The position numbers were made by a program, and so were the translations under genes. The notes beneath the pieces were generated by a model. It was not told where the DNA came from, made no database searches, and saw nothing but the letters and a program-made list of their open reading frames with translations. This document shows positions 24,145 through 27,820 of a stretch of 27,820 nucleotides of DNA, piece after piece (within the stretch, counting starts at the first letter, position 1; the number at the start of each line of letters is the position of its first letter). Origin of the DNA: an uncultured Subdoligranulum sp. (GTDB lineage Bacteria; Bacillota_A; Clostridia; Oscillospirales; Ruminococcaceae); the NCBI RefSeq assembly GCF_937890665.1, contig NZ_CALADU010000098.1, positions 1-27,820 on the forward strand. Direction: 5' to 3'.

Positions 24145-24167
24145 AAGGGCGGCATATTGCCGCCCTT
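24145..24167 (-). terminator. Intercistronic hairpin/terminator after the sugar-binding protein gene
   Basis: The 10-bp stem AAGGGCGGCA (24145-24154) / TGCCGCCCTT (24158-24167) has a 3-nt TAT loop. On the minus strand the stem is followed by a U-run, so it has the form of an intrinsic terminator. It sits between the binding-protein stop (24194) and the ribosome binding site of the SIS gene. Partial termination or 3'-end protection would raise the level of binding-protein mRNA relative to the catabolic genes. Confidence 0.75.
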
Positions 24168-24193
24168 CCTTCCGGGTCGTACCGGTGAGCCAA

Positions 24194-25516
24194 TTATTTG
24201 TTAAGGATCTCTGCTGCCTGCTCGTCCACGCGGGTCTCAAATTCTTCCGGCGTGATTGCACCGGCCCACAGGGACTCGCATTCCTTCTGGAACATGGTCT
24301 GGAAAGCAGAACCATTGAGGTTCGTGGGATAAGGAACGGCAGTTTCCAGAGCTTCCACGAAGTACTTGTTATAGGGAGCCTTTGCCTCAAACGCAGTGGT
24401 ATCGACCAGCTTAGATGCGGGCAGACCGAAGTTCATATCCAGCGCGATCTGCTGACCTTCCTTACCGGACAGGAACTCCACAACACGCCAAGACAAATCA
24501 GGGTTCTTTGCGGTTTTGGGGATGACCCAGGTGTTTACGAAAGAAGAAGTCTTGCTAACGCCATCGATGGAAGGCATGGGCAGAACAGTGTACTCCGTGC
24601 CGTTTGCATCCATGTTAGAAGCAGTGGACAGGGCACCAATCTGCATGGCAACCTTGTTTGCCATAAAGGGAGCAAACTCGTTGTCGCCGAACTGAGCAGC
24701 CTGCGTTGCAGTGGGGCATACCTTGTAGGTGTTGCACAGGTCATACATGAACTGGACAGCTTCCTTGGTCTTGGGGTCGGTAGACAGAACGCTTGCCTTG
24801 CCGTCTTCGCTGTACAGCTTGCCGCCGAAGGCTGCGATCATAGCAAAGGTCTGGTCGGTATAGTTCTTCCAGTAATAGCCCCACTGTGCATCGGCACCGG
24901 AACCCTTGGTCAGCTGCTTTGCCACCTCGACAAAGTCATCCATCGTCCAATCTTCGGAAGGAATTTCCACACCGGCGTCCTTGAACATCTTGGTGTTGAT
25001 GTACATGACCTTGGGGGTGATGTCGCGGGCAGCCGCATACATCGTGCCGTTCACGGTCAGAGCCTCGGTAACGACGGGATAGAGGGAATCCTTGTACTCT
25101 TGGCTGGCCAGATCGTCCAGCGGCATCAGCATACCGTTCAGCGCATAACGGGGCACCTGGTCCATAGCAAGCATCATTACGTCAGGAATCTCACCTGCTG
25201 CCAGCTTGGTAATCATGGTGTCCGCATACTTGCTGGGAATGGTAACGAACTCCAGCTTGATATCCGGATTTTCTGCTTCAAAATCCGACTTCATCTTCTG
25301 CAGGTGCTCAAATTTGGTGACGTCCCACCAAGTATACACAGTAAGGGTAACAGGGTCTTTCGTTTCAGGGGTCGAGGCAACCGTAGATGTTTCTTCGCTG
25401 CCGGAAGCAGCAGGTGCTGCACCGGAGCTTGCGCTGTTGCCGCCGCAGGCAGCAAGGGATAGGATGAATGTCAGAGCCAAAAGCAGTGCAAAGACATTGC
25501 GAACGATCTTTTTCAT
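24194..25516 (-). CDS. Sugar-binding lipoprotein of a CUT1 ABC transporter
   Basis: A 440-aa extracellular solute-binding protein. The N-terminus MKKIVRNVFALLLALTFILS ends in a lipobox LAAC with lipidated C24, followed by a Ser/Ala/Gly-rich linker (to about residue 50). The mature part begins VTLTVYTWWDVTKFEHLQKM and carries typical CUT1 motifs such as FEAENPDIKLEFVTIP, AAARDITPKVMYINTKMF and an FLSGKEGQQIAL segment. It captures an oligosaccharide or glycoside for the two permeases just upstream in the operon. The ATG has CGGAGG upstream. Ligand cannot be read from the sequence; the downstream kinase and SIS genes hint at an amino sugar. Confidence 0.92.
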   Translation of the reverse strand: MKKIVRNVFALLLALTFILSLAACGGNSASSGAAPAASGSEETSTVASTPETKDPVTLTVYTWWDVTKFEHLQKMKSDFEAENPDIKLEFVTIPSKYADTMITKLAAGEIPDVMMLAMDQVPRYALNGMLMPLDDLASQEYKDSLYPVVTEALTVNGTMYAAARDITPKVMYINTKMFKDAGVEIPSEDWTMDDFVEVAKQLTKGSGADAQWGYYWKNYTDQTFAMIAAFGGKLYSEDGKASVLSTDPKTKEAVQFMYDLCNTYKVCPTATQAAQFGDNEFAPFMANKVAMQIGALSTASNMDANGTEYTVLPMPSIDGVSKTSSFVNTWVIPKTAKNPDLSWRVVEFLSGKEGQQIALDMNFGLPASKLVDTTAFEAKAPYNKYFVEALETAVPYPTNLNGSAFQTMFQKECESLWAGAITPEEFETRVDEQAAEILNK

Positions 25517-25574
25517 TTCTAGTCCTCCGTTTTGTATGAATATTGTACGACCGTAACAGGTCGCAAGTCCTTGG

Positions 25575-26435
25575 TTATTTTCCGCCGAAACCGGAGTTCA
25601 TGGCAGATGCCATGAAGTACTTCTGGAACAGCAGGAATACGATAACGATGGGCACGATGCTGATGGTTGCACCGGCCAGAAGAACTGCCCAGTTGGGATC
25701 CCATTCCTTGAGGTATTTAAGACCTACCGTCAGGGTCAGTTTGTCATAGTCGTTGATTACGATCATCGGCCAGAGGAATGCGTTCCAAACACTGCGGAAC
25801 GACAGAATTGCTGTTGTAGCAATGGCGGGCTTTGCATTGGGAAGAACGATCTTGAAGAACACGCCCAACCGGGAACACCCATCCACGATCGCTGCATTTT
25901 CAAGATCCTTGGGGATGCTCAGGAAATACTGCCGGAAAAAGAAGATGTTGAATGCGTTCGTTCCGGTAAACATACTGGTAAGGAACAATGCGGTATAGGT
26001 GTTCGCCAGATGCGCATCCACAACGATTTTGTAGTTCGGGATAAGCGTTACATGGCTGGGCACCATCATGGTTGCCACAAACGCCAGGAACAAGATGTTC
26101 CTTCCCTTAAACTCCAACCGAGTCAGCGCGTAGGCTGTCAGGGATGCTACGGCAATCATGCATATGGGCATTGCCACAGCGAGGAAGAACGAGTTTATGA
26201 CAAACTTGCCGAACGGCAGTACCTGAAACAATCGCTCATAATTGTAAAGCGTTGCCGGCTTCGGCAGCAGATCCAGCGGAGAGCCGCCATAAAGCTGTTC
26301 CGACGTCTTAAAGGACGACAACACCGACCACACGAACGGATAAATCATCGTCAGCGACAAAAGCACCATAAAGCAGTGATAAACCACTGACCCAATGCGC
26401 TTACGGGCCTTGACGCCCAGGGATTTCTGTTTCAT
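25575..26435 (-). CDS. CUT1 sugar ABC transporter permease (MalG-like)
   Basis: A 286-aa inner-membrane permease with six transmembrane helices. The cytoplasmic EAA loop, which contacts the ATPase, reads ENAAIVDGCSRLGVFFKIVLPN (residues 179-200). The LSFRSVWNAFLWPMIVI motif near 215 and the C-terminal LFLLFQKYFMASAMNSGFGGK tail are typical of MalG-type partners. The ATG has GGGAGGAG about 9 nt upstream. It starts 1 nt after the stop of the first permease gene and is followed after 58 nt by the binding-protein gene. It pairs with that permease to form the translocation pore. Confidence 0.93.
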   Translation of the reverse strand: MKQKSLGVKARKRIGSVVYHCFMVLLSLTMIYPFVWSVLSSFKTSEQLYGGSPLDLLPKPATLYNYERLFQVLPFGKFVINSFFLAVAMPICMIAVASLTAYALTRLEFKGRNILFLAFVATMMVPSHVTLIPNYKIVVDAHLANTYTALFLTSMFTGTNAFNIFFFRQYFLSIPKDLENAAIVDGCSRLGVFFKIVLPNAKPAIATTAILSFRSVWNAFLWPMIVINDYDKLTLTVGLKYLKEWDPNWAVLLAGATISIVPIVIVFLLFQKYFMASAMNSGFGGK

Positions 26436-26436
26436 T

Positions 26437-27354
26437 TTATTCTCCTCCCTGTTCGTTGCGGAATTTATACTGGATCAACGACACAACCATAATCAGTGCA
26501 AAGAATATCCATGCCAGAGCGGATGCATAGCCCATGTTGTAGCTACTGAAGGCTTGTTCGTAGATGTAATACATCATGGTACTGGTCGAGCCCAAAGGAC
26601 CGCCGGCTGTCATAATAAAGATGGATTCGAACATATTGAACGCTTCGATTACCAGAAGAATCATGACAACAAACGTTGTGTTCGACAAAAGCGGCAATGT
26701 GATGCGGAAAAACTTCTGGATTCCGCTGGCGCCGTCCAGCTCCGCTGCTTCGTACAGGGTTTCGGGTATCGTCTGAAGACCGGCAAGGAACATAATCATA
26801 TAGTAGCCGCCCATCTGCCATACACGCATGATGACAAGTGCCGGCTTGCTCCACGCTGTATCACCCAGCCACATGGGTACGTCATTCAGTCCGATCGCCA
26901 TCAGGAAGTTGTTGATCAAACCCATATCCGGGTTAAAGATCCACAGCCAAACCATACTGACCGCAACCGTTGAGGTGATGCTGGGCAGGAACAGCGCCAC
27001 GCGGTAAATATTGTTCACCCAACTGGTCTTTTTGTTGATCAGTATAGCTAGTAAGAGGGAAAGCGCCAGAACGATGGGAACCAGCGTGACGACAAAGTAA
27101 AGCGTATTGCCAAAGTACTTATAAAAATACTGGTCCTTCGTGAAGGCTCGGATATAATTGTCAAAGCCAACCCATTTTGGCGTGCTGACCAGATCATAGT
27201 CTGTCATGGACAGATAGAAGGAATACAAAATTGAGCCAAAGGTGAAAATGCTAAACCCAATTAGGGCCGGTGAAACAAACAGCCATCCCAAACAGGCTTC
27301 GCGTCGTTTCAGCGTCATAAACCGTTTTTTTGGTTCCTTTACTGTCGGATTCAT
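26437..27354 (-). CDS. CUT1 sugar ABC transporter permease (MalF-like)
   Basis: A 305-aa permease with six transmembrane helices and a basic N-terminus (KEPKKRFMTLKRRE). The EAA loop is YEAAELDGASGIQKFFRITLP (201-221). The SPALIGFSIFTFGSILYSFYLS first helix and AVSMVWLWIFNPDMGLIN segment are typical of MalF/LacF-type subunits. It is the first structural gene downstream of the GntR-type regulator. The ATG has AAAGGAG about 14 nt upstream, a somewhat long spacing. No ATPase gene is in the operon, so a shared MsmX/MsiK-like ATPase elsewhere probably energises it. Confidence 0.93.
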   Translation of the reverse strand: MNPTVKEPKKRFMTLKRREACLGWLFVSPALIGFSIFTFGSILYSFYLSMTDYDLVSTPKWVGFDNYIRAFTKDQYFYKYFGNTLYFVVTLVPIVLALSLLLAILINKKTSWVNNIYRVALFLPSITSTVAVSMVWLWIFNPDMGLINNFLMAIGLNDVPMWLGDTAWSKPALVIMRVWQMGGYYMIMFLAGLQTIPETLYEAAELDGASGIQKFFRITLPLLSNTTFVVMILLVIEAFNMFESIFIMTAGGPLGSTSTMMYYIYEQAFSSYNMGYASALAWIFFALIMVVSLIQYKFRNEQGGE

Positions 27355-27465
27355 CTGTGTCCTGTGCTCCTTTCAAATCCTGTCAATAAATACATGTTGT
27401 TATGTTGTTATAACGTCTATATCGATTTTTTATTGCGTCCTGTGGAACGGACGCAATAAATTGGT
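27355..27465 (-). promoter_or_regulatory. Upstream region of the sugar operon with inverted and direct repeats
   Basis: This 111-nt gap holds a 12-bp inverted repeat TTTATTGCGTCC (27429-27440) / GGACGCAATAAA (27449-27460), with no U-run after it on either strand. It also holds a tandem 8-mer ATGTTGTT (27394-27401 and 27402-27409) running into the palindrome GTTATAAC (27407-27414). These could be binding sites for the adjacent GntR/UTRA regulator. No convincing -35/-10 pair was found, so the promoter position is undetermined. Confidence 0.4.
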
Positions 27466-27820
27466 TTATTTTTCCAATGTTACATTAAAAACATACTTAT
27501 CTCCGCGATATACGGATTCCGTATATTCAAGCGGAACTCCCGCACCGTCATACGCAGTTCGCGTAATCCTCAGCACAGGCGCACCGGCTTTGATCTGGAG
27601 CTGCTTTGCTTCCTTTGCCTTTGCCAAACCGGATTGAATGCTCTCGATTGCCTTTGCAGGCTCACAGCCGTAACGCTGTCTCAAAAGCGTATAAAGCGAC
27701 TTGCTCATATCGTATGTTTCGATCCCTGCGAATCTGGCGAACGGCAGGTAAACCGTTTCAACCGCCATAGGCACTGCATCCGCACAGCGCAAGCGAGAAA
27801 TGATGTATACCTTTTGGGTG
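27466..27820 (-). CDS. GntR/HutC-family transcriptional regulator, UTRA domain (5' partial)
   Basis: The last 117 codons of a regulator whose DNA-binding domain lies beyond the right edge. The visible part is a UTRA effector domain: TQKVYIISRLRCADAVPMAVE, VYLPFARFAG, then PVLRITRTAYDGAGVPLEYTESVYRGDKYVFNVTLE at the C-terminus, the standard ending of HutC/YvoA-type proteins. UTRA domains bind sugar phosphates (for example GlcN-6-P or trehalose-6-P) to relieve repression. It lies directly upstream of the ABC transporter operon on the same strand, so it very likely controls that operon. Effector is unknown; a phosphorylated product of the BadF-type kinase is a natural candidate. Confidence 0.88.
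   Translation of the reverse strand, partial: TQKVYIISRLRCADAVPMAVETVYLPFARFAGIETYDMSKSLYTLLRQRYGCEPAKAIESIQSGLAKAKEAKQLQIKAGAPVLRITRTAYDGAGVPLEYTESVYRGDKYVFNVTLEK

Noticed and set aside
24185..25462. 425-codon plus-strand open frame opposite the sugar-binding protein
   Set aside because: The minus-strand lipoprotein with lipobox and CUT1 motifs is certain; the antisense frame resembles no family.
27370..27400. TTGACA on the minus strand (near 27382-27387) as the -35 box of the sugar operon
   Set aside because: No -10 element follows at a usable distance before the ribosome binding site and ATG.

Overview
The window looks like a chromosome segment of a gut-type Clostridia (Bacillota, most likely Oscillospiraceae/Ruminococcaceae). 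The evidence is Tn1549/CTn-type conjugation genes of the CD1110-CD1112 families, Gram-positive lipoprotein and CUT1 sugar ABC transporter genes, strong AGGAGG ribosome binding sites, and no Gram-negative signatures. The assignment rests on gene families only. No rRNA, tRNA, CRISPR array or transposase was recognised.

Region 1 (1-6245) is part of an integrative conjugative element. A divergent RelE/ParE-type toxin gene is cut by the left edge and has a 12-bp-arm palindrome in front of it. A tightly packed + strand type IV secretion operon follows: VirB6/TrbL-like protein, PrgI-like protein, VirB4 ATPase, DUF3846 protein, DUF6075-like protein, and a membrane-anchored M23 endopeptidase. Most of these genes overlap or abut, and several use TTG or GTG starts. 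The genes that usually continue such elements (relaxase, coupling protein, topoisomerase, integrase) are not in the window.

Region 2 (6246-10809) is a compact SOS-like island. A LexA/HdiR-like self-cleaving repressor leads a minus-strand operon with an SRAP (HMCES/YedK) DNA-protein crosslink enzyme, an ASCH protein, a 4-TM protein and a 68-aa protein, ending at a strong hairpin terminator. Divergently, a Y-family DNA polymerase with a beta-clamp motif and an 86-aa companion are transcribed. The intergenic region has near-consensus promoters on both strands, and small palindromes lie on or beside them. A truncated beta-rich protein fragment sits at the boundary with the conjugation module.

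Region 3 (10838-15177) holds an MgtC/SapB-like membrane protein translationally coupled to a CPA2 cation/proton antiporter, an S51 peptidase E-like protein, and a MOFRL-type glycerate kinase with its own terminator. Region 4 (15290-19577) holds a large secreted metallophosphoesterase/beta-propeller protein split by a frameshift, and a metallo-beta-lactamase-fold hydrolase. The order hydrolase, phosphoesterase, glycerate kinase on the minus strand suggests one transcription unit.

Region 5 (19600-27820) is a minus-strand sugar utilisation operon. It starts downstream of a GntR/UTRA regulator cut by the right edge and contains two CUT1 permeases, a lipoprotein sugar-binding protein, a UPF0309-type SIS protein, a BadF/NAGK-type sugar kinase, a second paralogous SIS protein and a DUF6259-like putative glycoside hydrolase. 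One hairpin terminator lies after the binding-protein gene and another at the operon end. The substrate is unknown; the SIS plus NAGK-like kinase set points to an amino sugar or a related derivative.
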